DNA of 64,000 nt from Epiperipatus broadwayi (Eukaryota > Onychophora > Udeonychophora > Euonychophora > Peripatidae). A program made the translations under genes and the position numbers. How positions within the stretch are numbered: the first letter of the stretch is position 1; the number at the start of each line of letters is the position of its first letter. The notes under the pieces are model-generated. The model was not told the DNA's origin, searched no databases, and worked only from the letters and a program-made list of their open reading frames with translations. Shown piece by piece: positions 37,591-50,797 of the stretch. Location: assembly GCA_028023455.1 (NCBI GenBank), contig JAQFVV010006232.1, positions 1,376,008 to 1,440,007 of the forward strand, written 5' to 3'.

Positions 37591-40120
37591 ATATATATAT
37601 GGGTACTATAAAAATGGAAAACTATTTTATATTCATAAAAAATAAATTTGTAAATACATAACTGTCTTGAATTGAAATATTATTTGTAAATAAAAAAATA
37701 CATAGCAAAAAAAACTTGTTGATAAAAAATATCAAGTGATCAAGATACCTTTCTTTTTTTGAAATAGTAAAAAGTTACTTTTATTTATTAAAATACATTA
37801 TTTTTGTAAAAAATATACAGTAAAAAATAATTTACAAATTGCAGTGTGAAGATAAAAATGATTAAAATTATTTACCATTTTTTGATTAGGAGGATTAGAA
37901 AGAAGCAAAATTTATTTTTAACTTTTTTGGGGAAATGCACATAGAAATAGTAAGCTTTTTATTATAAATGTAATTTTATTGAAAATATAGTGTATAATTA
38001 TTGAATTATATGTGAATGAAAAATATTTTTTACCACTAGAGAAAAATAAAAACAAACTAGAGTCAGATGTAAAAAACATCAGATGAAAAAATTCACGTGG
38101 TTTTTCAAAATCTACAAGATCTAAAAAAGAGAAATTTTCACTTTTTTAAAAAGTATTATTTATAAAATAAACATTATATATAAATAATAACTTATCAAAT
38201 ATATGACAAGTATTTTTATAACTGGATGGATACTTTCTAAAAAGATTTTGACTAAAAAAAATCCACGTTTGTTGCATAAAACTCTAAGGAAACTGGGATG
38301 TCTTTAGGGATGAGGCAAGGTAAGAAATGATCTTGGGAAATCTGTAAATACTCCTTGTTCACAGCCATCACCCAGAAAAAAATAATTAAAATAAAGAAAG
38401 ATATGAGAAACATTGAAATATATTAAAGCATTTAATGACTGACAATCAGAATAATTGTGCAAGACAGACACAATTGCCCAGTTGCTAACTATAATTAGAT
38501 GTCTTCCATGGCATCATTCCAGTTCACACCCATAATTATCAGATAAAATATTAAACTAGTTTCTTAATGAAGATGTTTATTTGCATAAGTTTGCTTATTT
38601 AGTTAATATACCTAATGACATTCATGTTTTAATATTATATAAACATTTACTTATTAAATATAGTTAAGTACATATTTAACTATGTGTTAATTGTTGGATT
38701 TGTTTGTTTTCTTAGTTATAATATTGTAACCCTGAAACTTCCTTTATATTTTTCTTTTAATAATTAAAAAGTTGTTTATGCATGATATAACTGGTATAAA
38801 TAGACTGTTAATAAAATTAATAGTTCAGTGTACTAGATGGACCATTTCAAAATTGGCACTAAAACATATTTGCTTATTAGAAATGAGTAGCCACCTATTA
38901 CAAATTTGCCACCCAATGTGGACCTTCTTAGATATAAATTAACTGTTAAATATATTGTAACAGTATGAAAGGTTTTTCTTTTATGTATGATCCATGTATC
39001 AGGGAAGCCAAAATAGTAACAGTAAATAATAAGATGCATTCTTTTAGCTAATGTCCTACAGATTTTGCGCAGTCAATTTGTAACTGTAAGGATGGGGTTT
39101 TATGTAATATGCCTAATGAATTAAGTAAGCCCAAATTATAATGGTAAGTAAATGGGGTTTAGCTTAACTTAATCATGGCTTTATAAATTTAAATTAGTTT
39201 TAGTGATCAATTGAAATGTAATTAAGAATCAAAGGGACATAATTATTGAATCTGGATTACATTTAATAAATAAATAAGTTAATATATTTTATAGAATTAA
39301 TTGTTTCTTAACATTGGGTAAAATGTGCTGAAATTTCAAGTATATCTAAATGTTGTTTGAAGTAACTTAGGGTGAAATAAAATATCTGAATGAATTATTA
39401 TAATTGGGAGACCCAAAACATTTGATAAGTGATATGATCTTAAAAAAATATACAAAATTCATTTTTTTATTTGGATCCACAACAGAAAACAATAATAATA
39501 TAGCAATAATTCTTATATTTATTTACCATTTCTTCTATTTTGTTTCTCTTAAAAAATTGTATATATAAACAAGTAGTTATAATAGCACAAATAAATGTGA
39601 TATGTTACGTTTGTCTTATAGTATGAACAAAGACTACCAATATTATGTAGATGAATAATATATTATTTATATAAATATTGAATAACTTGGAAAATAAGAA
39701 TATATTTTTTATGGTGAATGATTATACTAATTCTCATTTTATATTAATTTCTCCTCAAGCTTAAGCACATTTCATTTCTCAAAAAACACTATTTCAAAAC
39801 TAATGGCAATGCAAATCATTTGACTAAGTGGCTAAAATATATAAATAAAAAATAAATATAACATATACCTTAACTCCTCAAAACATCTATAGACTATATA
39901 TAGATAAATGATTTTTTCAGTAAAACTGTATATTATTTTGCATTATATATCAGTATTTCAACAAACTAGCATCCGCCATTATCAAGGTAAACTCTTGAAA
40001 GAAAATTTGTTCGATCTCAAACTGTAATGTTACTGAGTGCGAAATGAAGCATGAAAATCAGTTTGAAATAGTTTAGTAATCAGAATATGAGTTTTATCAA
40101 AATGTATATTTCTCTTAGTT
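37591..40120. other. AT-rich spacer, no gene seen
   Basis: Homopolymer-rich DNA with no supported coding frame. The minus-strand open frame at 38833-39039 shows no motif. Confidence 0.5.
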
Positions 40121-40351
40121 TCACCCACCCATTAATTTAAAGTCAGTATTAGAAGATATAGATAAAATGAGAGATTTCCATATGGCTGGAATATGTTGCA
40201 CTTCATCAGCTTTATTTAAACCAATAGATCTCTTTAATATTTTAATTGACTCTCTCATGGTTCTCAAATCATATCTCTCCAAATTAACAAGCATTTTTGC
40301 ATTGTCAAAGTCAGGTTTGTGACCAATTTCTAAAAAATGGGAAATAAAAAA
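40121..40351 (-). pseudogene. Penelope-like element C-terminal fragment
   Basis: A 76-codon minus-strand frame without ATG reads FFISHFLEIGHKPDFDN, continues through LERYDLRTMRESIKILKR and ends near HIPAIWKSLI before a TGA. The pattern HFLExGHxxDFxNxK...R..REsIeI.K...N...W..L is the C-terminal, GIY-YIG-associated part of Penelope-like retroelements. An upstream stop (40352-40354) cuts off the rest. A polypyrimidine tract ending in AG lies at the start of the GHKPDF block, so a 3'-terminal exon is a weaker alternative. The RT and the catalytic GIY-YIG core are not present nearby; an inverted-repeat element lies 65 bp upstream. Confidence 0.55.
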
Positions 40352-40415
40352 TCATTTATCTACATCATACAACTGTGAAAACATTAAATATATATATATA
40401 CGAAGACTTTCATGG

Positions 40416-40629
40416 GTTGCATATATAAAAGATATATTTTGCAGGTTCATCCGTGTGGAACTTTAACGTTTTTTTCAAATCAGTGATTGTAGTGCCTCTA
40501 CAACCACCTTTTTACCTTTTATCACCCCAGTGGATGACTTGTGTGACAAAATTGAAATGTCGGTGTATCAATATTTAAAATATTTTAACATGGATGACCC
40601 CCGCAAAATATGTCTTTTATATATATAAC
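40416..40629. mobile_element. Inverted-repeat element of about 214 bp
   Basis: GTTGCATATATAAAAGATAT...TTGCAGGTTCATCCGTGT (40416-40456) is complemented at 40587-40629 with about 80 percent match. It contains a small perfect stem TTGTAG/CTACAA near 40487. Lying just 5' of the Penelope-like fragment, it may have helped break that element. Confidence 0.55.
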
Positions 40630-43625
40630 ATATATCTGAACTCTTTGAAACACTTATATACTAAAAAAATTGAGTAAATGCATACTTTAACAAAATTATT
40701 TAAAAGCCACTATCTTTTAATATATATATACTGACAACTTTATATATGTCTATAATACTTGACATTATCATTTCTACTACTACAAAAACAACCACCAAAT
40801 TCATTCACCTTTGAAATATATTTTAAATGATTAAATAAATCATTATAAGTTAAATACAACTAATAATAATGACTTTATAAATTAGATAATGTTTGTCCAA
40901 TAAAAAAATTATGCATATCTAAATTAGCCTATTTAATCTTAAAAAATATATTACTTAAAGAACTAAATACCCATTCTTCAATTCTAAATTAAGATGGAGA
41001 ATACTAAGAAAGAAAACATACAGAAAAATATATTAATAATAATATGCTTTGATCTTTTTCTTTATTTTTTATTATTAAAAGTCCTTTGAAAGTTAAAGTT
41101 CATCACTATTTTCAGTTTTTGTTTCTTGGTGATTTTCATGAGAAGATCGTCAAATAGAAATATCGCCGAAAGAACTATTATATTGGATAACAAAGTAAAT
41201 GTAAAGTTATTCAGTTTATTGTTCAAGTGCTTATTTGCCTTGAGATAATCATATTAAATATAGAATGCAAGTTGATAGTTCTTGAAGTTGTCTTAATTGA
41301 TAATGTTATTGATACTCCTTTTCACCAGAGATTTAGATAAGGTGTTTTTTGTTTTCTTTCACTTAAAGATACATTTTGATTTTGATGACTCTCTGGCTGA
41401 TGAACTGATGATTAACTGACAAAAGATATCTGGTAAAACTGCAAAGCATTTGAGTTTTTTAGCCATACATATTCGTTGTTTATTCGTACGTTATAAAGAT
41501 TTTCTTCATTTATAACTTAGTAATACCAGTGAAAATATAATATTTTTTGGTAATTAAGTCAAAGAGTAAGCATTGCAAAAGACTAGTAATAATAATAATA
41601 ATCTCTCTTCAAAAATGTCTTTATCTCTAATCCTCTTATTACATCAGTATCTTCATATCATTTTAGAACATCTAGATTCTCATGTCACATAATGTCAGTT
41701 TCCATTGTTATGAGTTTAGAGTTACTCACACAACAAATGATAACTTCTTAGCATCTTCCAGAAATTAAATACAGCATTAAATATCTATAAAATAAATAAA
41801 TAATTTTTAAATAAATAATCTTAAATAAAAATGTATGCACACACACAAAAAAATAAACATTTATTCATCTTATTTATAAACTATCCATACACACACATTT
41901 TATAGCTGTAACTAAAATTAAAATGTTTAACAATAATAATTCAATCTATAATTTAGCTATTATTTTATTGCTATATTATATTGCATTCCCAATGTGAGAT
42001 GTAAAAAAATATTGATTTTAAATAGATAATACTCTGAAAATTAAAATGTTTTATTGCCACTCAAAACAAATATATATATATATAAAATTTAAAATACAAA
42101 TTAAATTGTGATAGACTTCTTTAAAAAATATATAAATATTATTCAAAATTTAATGAATTTTTTTCTTATCACTTTTACTATAAAGCAAATTAATTCCTCT
42201 ATTAATAAAAATAGATTGTTTTATTCTCTAGCTTATTCTTTATGTAAGATTTTTATTTTACAACAATTGCATTTAAATTTACAACCAGTAAATATAGATT
42301 ACTGAAAAATCTTTATTTCATGGGGTTTAATTCTCTCATACAATAACTGATGCTCTTTAAACACCCAAAGCCCCCATCCCAATATATGAAGTCCCACTAT
42401 GGAAATTAATTTTATATATTTATTTCTTCATAAATGTTATCTTAAATATTATTAAGTCAATAATTTACATTAGCTTAGTACACCACACACTACATTGTAA
42501 TACTAAGAATAAATAAGTATATATATGTCACTTTATTATTATCTGTTTTTATATATGATATAAAATACATGTTTTTAATTTTATTATTTTTGATATTATT
42601 TACATTTTTTAAAAAAATTCTCAATACTTATATATCAAATATTATATTTTATTGACACTATTTTTTGTATATAATGTCAAATACTTTTATTTTTATCATA
42701 TTTATATTTGCAAAATACATTATTTTTTGTTAAAATCATTTTAAGCCAGCCATTGTATACATCAAAGGAACTTTAGGGTCATTCTTTTTTCTCAATACAT
42801 TTTATATGTAACTTATAATCAAAATTATCTTTAGATCTACTTTCAATTATATACAAATATTTTATTTTGTAATTTTCCTTCTCTATCCTACATTTCAAAT
42901 ATTTAATTTACTTATGTTTTTCTTTAATTTAGAAATATATATTATTTTACACACAAATATATTATCTACACATTTCGTAAAAATTATATTTATTTTTTTC
43001 ACTTCATTTATAGTTTCTGATTCATGAATTAATAATGTATGATTATACCTGTATATTTGGAACACACATGGCAGACCAATTAGCTAGCCTTATATTTTAT
43101 ATAGTAATCACCATAACTACTAACAGCAATATTTTCATGTTATAAACTTATTTGTATAATAATTAATTTTAATAATTACTTATTTTTCAATCATCTTTTT
43201 TGATTGTTGGCTGTCAATTGAATTATATGAATTCAAATGTTGAATAAACCATAAATTTACCATTGACCATCAATCAAAATGGAACATATTTATGCAATTT
43301 TCTATTTACAAACACTCTTGAACAAATTGCTCTAGATGAATACAGTTATAATAGAAAATTTATATGTAATTTGGAGAAGGTAAAAGTATTATATGAAGAT
43401 AAAAATAATAAGAAAAAATAGATGGCGCTATCTATAACTTGACAGATAAGATGCTAAATGTAAATTCATGAAACTTAGAGGAAATGCATTATGGCAGTAT
43501 TGTATCCACTTTGTGTTTTATTTAGTTGATGATGATTATATGACAATAACTTACAGCATTTCTGTAATTTATTTATAACTTAAACATTACTGTGATTTAT
43601 TTTTTTACATGTACAAAATATATTA
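40630..43625. other. AT-rich spacer, no gene seen
   Basis: Long AT-rich stretch with poly-A/T runs and short TA runs (for example about 42071-42083). The frame at 42108-42305 is AT-driven. No RNA gene or repeat structure was found. Confidence 0.5.
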
Positions 43626-43918
43626 AACAAGGCAAAACTCTCCATACAGTAGTGCCACCCTGTGCCAACCAGAGTAATCAATGAATGCCAGAAGGCTTGT
43701 GCATAAAATCCCTATCTAATGCATACTCATCCAATATACCCAGACTAGTTTCTGGCTTGTGGCTTTTGTCAATGAGGAGCTTTGGATCTGAGAGCACTGC
43801 ACCTAGATCTTAGGATCTAATGCATTAGATAGGGATTTTATGCACAAATCTTCTGGCATTCATTGATTATTCTGGTTGGCACAGGGTGACACTACTGTAT
43901 GGAGAGTTTTGCCTTGTT
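43626..43918. mobile_element. Foldback MITE with TA target duplication, 293 bp
   Basis: The ends AACAAGG (43626) and CCTTGTT (43912-43918) are flanked by TA on both sides, as in Tc1/mariner-type insertions. The arms of about 100 bp (43624-43723 and 43820-43920) differ at only about four positions, so the element is young. The 96-nt centre has no coding capacity and contains a CCTAGATCTTAGG palindrome. Confidence 0.8.
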
Positions 43919-46567
43919 TATAAACAATTATGTGCTAGTATAAGAGATGGTGATCATGTGATACATAGTATATTGTAAGTGTATTGCTACACTATTTAAA
44001 CACACACGTATATGATCAGATTTTTAAATTACATTTAAATTTAAAAATAAATTAAAAATACATAAGCTTTCACTTAAACTTTAAAATACTGTATATTTCT
44101 GAATGTTCTAAAAAATTGCCACTTTAAGCCAGTTTGAAAATTAAATCTGTCTTTTACAGCGATTTGCATAATAATCATTTATAAGTAATCCGAATGGTTT
44201 TACAAAGAAAAAAAATCCAATAATTCAATTTTAGATTTATTGTTGGAGCAATATTACAGAATTTAAATTACAAGTACCTTAATAGAATTCTTATCTTGCT
44301 AATCTTATCATAAAGATATATATATATCACTTTTACATATGGTAGAAATTGTAGTTATCTATAATAAATCAGTGGAAAAAAAGACTTATTCAACATTTAA
44401 TAAAATAAATAAAAAAAACGTTTTCTTAAAAATAAAAAGTTAAAAGGAATTTTTAGTAGTTGTGCAAGTAAATTATTCTTTAATATTAATACTACTTTTA
44501 CTATGATGACGAATTAAAAAATTACCTGCACAGCTTTGCTTTGAAAAAAGTTTGGATTTAAATTATTAATTTACAAAATTATTAATATATCGTTTTTTTT
44601 TTAAAAATAAAATTTGAAAATGATATTAACTGTCACTCTCTTCATTAAAAAAAAAAAAAAACAGAATTTAAATTTGCTTTATAAATTTATAATGAATTCG
44701 AAGTGAAATATTAATATTATTTGTTAATTAAACTTTTTCCCATTAAAACATTTAAATATATAGGAAGTGAAAGAAAAAGTAACAATTTTAACACTATATT
44801 CTTAAAAAATATTCTTTTAATAGTCTCAAATAACGATTATTAAGATTCTTCCAAAGAAAGTGTTTGGTTGTTGAAAAGTCACGTTTGTGCCTATTTTAAA
44901 TTTTCAGCCTGAAGACGGATTGGGAACAACTAGGCACAAAAATATTATAACCAAGTGACTATATAATGTAATTTGTTCTATCGTAGTAAACTTTGACTTA
45001 TAATATAAAGAAATAATGGCAAAAACCTATATAAAAGATGCAAAACAATCTCAGATTTGAGATAATAGAAACTTTCTATTATTACTCAAAAAATATATTT
45101 ACAACATAAAATAAAACATCAAATTATTATTTTTAATTGTTCTCAATATATTAAATTGAAAGTTGCAATGTTGTATTCAATATGAACTCTTTTTCAAAGT
45201 ATACAATGATTAGTTTAAGATGTATCGATTCTATATACAATTTTTATTTTGCTTCGTATTTTTTAACTAGCCAATGCCTTTTAATAGCACTGAAATCCAT
45301 TTATTGTAAATATGTGTAAAGCAAATATAAACAACCATTGCAGATTATTGTCATAATAATAAATAAACACATTCTGTGCTTATATACCCTATATATTACA
45401 CATATAAACACAGGTATATAATAAGCCTGTGTTTCAGTTATTACATTCAAGAATTGTAAAATATACTTTCCATTTGCTTTAAGTTAGTTTATTGAAAGTG
45501 TGAAAACTATCATCTTAAATGATTTAATAAAAAAATATAAAAAGGAAGAGTTTGATATTCATAAACAATTTAAATGCCTTTGAATATTTAATATACTTAA
45601 ATGAATAAATAATACATTAAAGATCAGCCTTTTCCTATTGTGCATGCTACAAGTGTTAATAAACGAATACTTTCATTCTCAACACAAGATATAGTATTTA
45701 TGAAAGAATAAAATGAATCCACATATTCTTTCAAACCCAAATGCTTATATATGGGCAAATCTATGTGAAAATATTTTTAAAGATTTATGTTTCAATTTGT
45801 ACAAGAAAAAAGTGAAAATTTTTTTTTCTATTTAATAATAGGCAAAATCCACAATTATCACAAAGTTAACTTTCTTAATTTATCTGAAACTCAAATACAA
45901 ATGGTTCAAAAATATATTTTAGGTTATAGTTCAAAATATGTTGGTGACTATGGGATAGACTACTTGCAATTGTTCAAAATTATTTTGAAGTGAACAATCA
46001 TGATAATAATATTACTGATAAAAGTATTAATAAATCTGCCAGTCACAAATTTAAAATTAGTACAAATAAAAGTTTGTGGCAGTGATTTATTAGATTTTTA
46101 TACAAATTAAATGTGATAAAATAATACAACTAAAAAAGATTTAGGTTTGAGAATATGTTTAATTTTAAGATGTCAATATATTAAAAAAGTTAAAATTCAA
46201 AGGGATAAGCTTTTTCTTTAATAAAGAAATATAATATGGATGGTGAAAAAAATGAAATTTACTAATAACATATTAAAATGATTAAGCATAAGTAGTAATG
46301 ATATTATGATATATCTATCTTTCAAGTTGAGTATTCCTCATATTTTTGTAAATATAAAACTATGCAAAGATGCAATCTTTTAAGATAAATGACAGATTTT
46401 GGTGGTTCATTTATGTATTACAATTCTGGATGCAATTTGTGGACAAAATATAGAATACTGTAACTGATGGATATAATTATTGTTTCCTTAGATGTTGCAG
46501 AGTTATGTGCCTCATTTGATAGAATAGATTCTGTAAAAATAATTGAACAAGTTTTAATAAATTTAAA
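43919..46567. other. AT-rich spacer
   Basis: No gene is supported. It holds the decayed half-foldback at 45623-45740 and a small hairpin at 46027-46092, in which AATAAATCTGCCAGTCACAAA pairs imperfectly with its mirror. The frame at 45787-45993 has no recognisable domain. Confidence 0.5.
45623..45740. mobile_element. Decayed half-copy of the 12421-12650 foldback
   Basis: ATCAGCCTTT...GTGTTAATAA...GAATACTTTC...ACAAGATATAGTATTTATG follows one arm and then the loop (in reverse) of the element at 12421-12650. Only one arm is present. Confidence 0.6.
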
Positions 46568-46962
<395 letters not shown>

Positions 46963-47427
46963 GTTTCAAAGAAAAGAACTTTATTGATAACCATAGAGTT
47001 ACATTTGCTATAAGACACTTCGTATACATATATTTACATTGCTAGTGAGTAAACCAAGTTTAAGTTGGTATCTGTGATGTACAAAAAAGGAACTTAACTT
47101 AGGAGGGAAAGATATTTAAACATTGTTAGGGGGGGGAAATTCATATGTATATGTTACATTTATGAGTGCTGCTTGCTGTAATCATAGTTCTCCAAAGTCT
47201 TGGGTTATCATTGTTCAATTTGCAAAACTTCAACTTTGATGTATATTGCCATGCTGGGTTTAGTTTGCTTTCCAGTATTTGAGGTCTGATTTTGTTGTTA
47301 CTGTCCTTTATATTAATATTATGCAATCAAAGACAACATTCTGTTTTTTTATTTGTAGATAATTGCCACATTTTTTTTATATATATATATTGGTTGAGGG
47401 CATAGATTTTGGTTATTGGGAGCCATC

Positions 47428-50400
47428 TTAGAGGTTTGATTGTTGTGTTATCAGTGACCAGGTTGCTGCATAGATGTCTGGATGTGCAATTTTATTGTCT
47501 CTGGCTCGTAGTTTTGCCAGTTTGATATTGAAAGTTGATGGATGTCGCCTTGTGTTGTTACCTAGAGTGAATGTGCATCTAGTGCACCAGTATGCATAAA
47601 GCATAAAAGTGGCTGCACGGACTGATGGAATAGAGCCTTTGCAATATGAATTAATGATTGTTTGAAGGGTTGTGTTAGATTGTCTATATGCTCCTATCAT
47701 AATAACTCGAATTCTGTCTAGTGCTGGACAAAGATAGAATAGATGTTCCTGTGTTTCTTCAGCCCTGTGACACAAGGGACAAAAAGGATCAATGTTAGTG
47801 TATAGTCTCCGATATCTCAGAAAATATGTTGTGGGCAGTGCTTGTAGGTTTAGTCTCAGCAAAAAATCAAAATACTTTGGCTCCAGTGACCATTTTTTAA
47901 ACTTACGGAGTAATTGTAGATTATTGATTTTCAGCATTGTCAGATTGGTGTCATGGGTTGGATTTGGATGGATTAATGAATAAATTTGCCAGTATGAATG
48001 CTTGTATATTGTCTGAAGAGATATCTGTGGAGCTGTGGTTTTTATATGATTGATCATTGATGCTAGTTGGTCATAAGCAGGGGGTGGTCTATCTGTTGGT
48101 GTTATTTGAAGTAGGCATTCAAGCATTGGAAAGTGTTTGACTGTGGATGTTATTAAGTTTGTGGCCTTCTGTAGATGGAAAATATAAATACTATGAAGTC
48201 CTAGTCCATTGTGAATAGGTGGTCTGGTAAGTTGTTTTGCAGATATTGACACAGTCTTCCTCTGCCACAAGAGCTTATTACAGAGAGAAGAGATTTTGTT
48301 AATAAAACCTTTAGAAAATGTGATAATGGGTGAGTAATAGGTGATTTTTGTTATGGCTAGCTGGTTAAATAGCTGGATCTTGGAGTATATTGAAAGATAT
48401 GCCTTTGAGAGAGAAGTAGTAATTCGCTCTGTTTCTTCTTTGAGTTTGTTCTGGATCTTGACCCTCATTGCACTTGCACTCATATAAAAGGGAAATCCCA
48501 AGAAAGCAGATGGCTTTCCCCATACATGCCCGTGTACTGCTTTGCATTATAAAGAGACCAAACTGCCGTCTTATTTAGATTGACCCTGAGTTTGTGTGTA
48601 GCTGCAAATTCTTGTAGTATTGTATGCAAGGCTGGTAGGTGTTTTTTAGATGAGAGGAAGACAGTTATATCATCCATATAAGCGATACATGTTACCTGCT
48701 GAGATGTGTTTGGTATTTGGATGCCAATGAATGTTTGCTGGATTTTTATTAATAGAGGGTTGATGTAAAAGGTGAAAAGTAAAGCACTCAGGGGGGATCC
48801 TTGTGAGATTGATTGTGTTGGAGTAAAAGATTCAGAATTTTTTCCACTGAGTGTAATATGTATATCCCGATTTAACAACAAGTTGGTTATAACATATAAA
48901 ATAGTGCGAGGTATTGCAGTGGCAGCCAACATTTTAATTAATATCTCGATTGCCACAGAATCAAAAGCTGATTCAATGTCTATTTGAACTGCAACTGGGC
49001 TGTATTTTTTCCGATCTCTCGCACCGATCCCAATACAGCTTTGAAAAGAAGTGCTGCCTGTCCTGTAGATGATTGCTTTCTTGCAAACTGATATGGTGAA
49101 ATCAATGGGAGCAGATATGATTCAATCCTGTCTTTAATGACTTTCTCAATGATCTTGATGGCTATTGGGCACATGGAGATAGGCCTAATATTATTAAGGG
49201 TGGTTATTGGAGCTGGTTTCTTATTAAATGGTACTATTGCAATTGGATAAAGATTTTCAATGTTGTATATTTTTTGTGAGAGATAGTTTGCAAGATTACA
49301 TAATACTTGATTAGTTGTATGGCTAAGGTGTTCGTACACAAATTTTGGTATGCCATGAGTGCCTGGATGACAGGCATTGGGCAGAGTGGCAAGCTTCAAA
49401 GCAAATTCATTAATGGTAAATGGTGTATTTGTTTCAGGTGGTCCAAAATAATCGGGGGATGGGTTGAAGAGTTGATGTGTCTGAAGATTCTGTTTGAAAT
49501 GCTTATAAATAGGTTCAATCATGTTATGTGCTGCATGTATAGTTGTTCCAATTTGAAGTGCCATAGGTACTCTAATGGTGGAGGGAAAACCCATGGCCCA
49601 TCTGATGTAGCCTCTAGTCCATGTATGTTGTTGACTGAGGCAGATTTTGCTTTTTTTATCGCTAAATAGTCTTTAAGTGCTGCACATGTGCTGTTATATG
49701 CCTGGGTGAGCTTATATATATGCTGATATGTATTTTGAGTAGGTTTAGACATTGTTATCCTCTTGTGAAGTTCATCTGCCAGAGCTAATAGCCTGGAGGG
49801 TGGAGGTTTTTTTTTTGGTGACATGGTCAATATTGAATGAAAGTATATTTATGTATGCCTGATATCTCTGCACAGCACTTAGTTGTAGTCCTGCAAGTTT
49901 ATGGAGCATAATATATGTTTCAGAAAAAAGGGATTCTGGAGTGGATGCTGGTATTAGAATTCTCATTGTTTTCCCAAGTGGTAGTGTAGTTGGCTGAATT
50001 TCAGTTAGATCAAGTGTTGCAGTTTGAGCAGAGTGATCTGAAAATGGGGATGGATTGAGCTTGAGGCTGAAGTAATGATGCAGCATTGGTGAATAGAAGC
50101 AAAGGTCAATTAAAGATGTGTGTCGGTTATTATGGAATGTTACTGTGTTTGGTGGTAAAAAACCTTCAGCACTCATGAGTGGTATTGCAATTTGATGCAT
50201 CCATTTTGAGATGAAATCTGTGTACTTCATGTTAAAATCTCCCATGATGATAGTTGGGTAAGGAGTTGATGCTAGCAGTGAATTGATGGTGAGTATTATG
50301 TTTGATATGATGACGTTTCCAGGTGGGATGTAGGTGAAAACTATGTTGAGAGTGTTTGCATGGTGATGAAATGTAGCTATCAACAAGTTTGCATCGATAT

Positions 50401-50685
50401 ATATGATTCTGAATGATGTGAATGGGCAAGCTGGGGTTATTAGTAGGCCAGTTCCACCCGCAGGTGATGACATGTCCCTGGAGCATGCAAAGAAGCCTTC
50501 AGTGCGAAGATGCACTGTGATCCACTATATATTTTTGTTTCCAGAAGTCCCAATATATGTGTCTGTGTGATTTTGGTCCATTCTCTAAGTTGATGCAGTT
50601 TGTTTGCCGAGTTCAAACCCCGCACATTAAAAGCTGTTATTTTGACTTTCATTATGGTTGTATTTTGGGATTGTTCACCTTTCAA
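47428..50685 (-). pseudogene. T6 ORF2: APE endonuclease, reverse transcriptase, zinc finger (frameshifted)
   Basis: The frame starts MKVKITAFNVRGLN. Endonuclease motifs are GLLETKIYSG, IIMGDFNM, SLIDLCFYSP and SDHSAQ. RT motifs are CHPGTHGIPKFVYEH, NIRPISMCPIAIKIIE, a DIESAFDSVAIEI block, QGSPLSALLF and AYMDDITVF, again with Met in the active site. The C-terminal finger CPLCHRAEETQEHLFYLC is complete, unlike T2. The C-terminus (HPDIYAATWSLITQQSNL) is shared by all copies. Five frameshifts (near 50450, 49800, 49550, 48970 and 48490) split about 1085 codons. Few in-frame stops were seen, which suggests recent decay or assembly indels. Confidence 0.85.
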
Positions 50686-50797
50686 AATATGTTAGTGACT
50701 GGTTTTCATTGTATGAGCTGTAAATTGTTGGAGTTTTAATTTGTTGGTTAGATAGAAGTGATGTCCATTGGTGACCAGTCATCCGTTTGAATTCTGG

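Noticed and set aside
45787-45993. Plus-strand 68-codon frame
   Set aside because: Short, AT-driven composition, no domain, no promoter or splice context that I can support.
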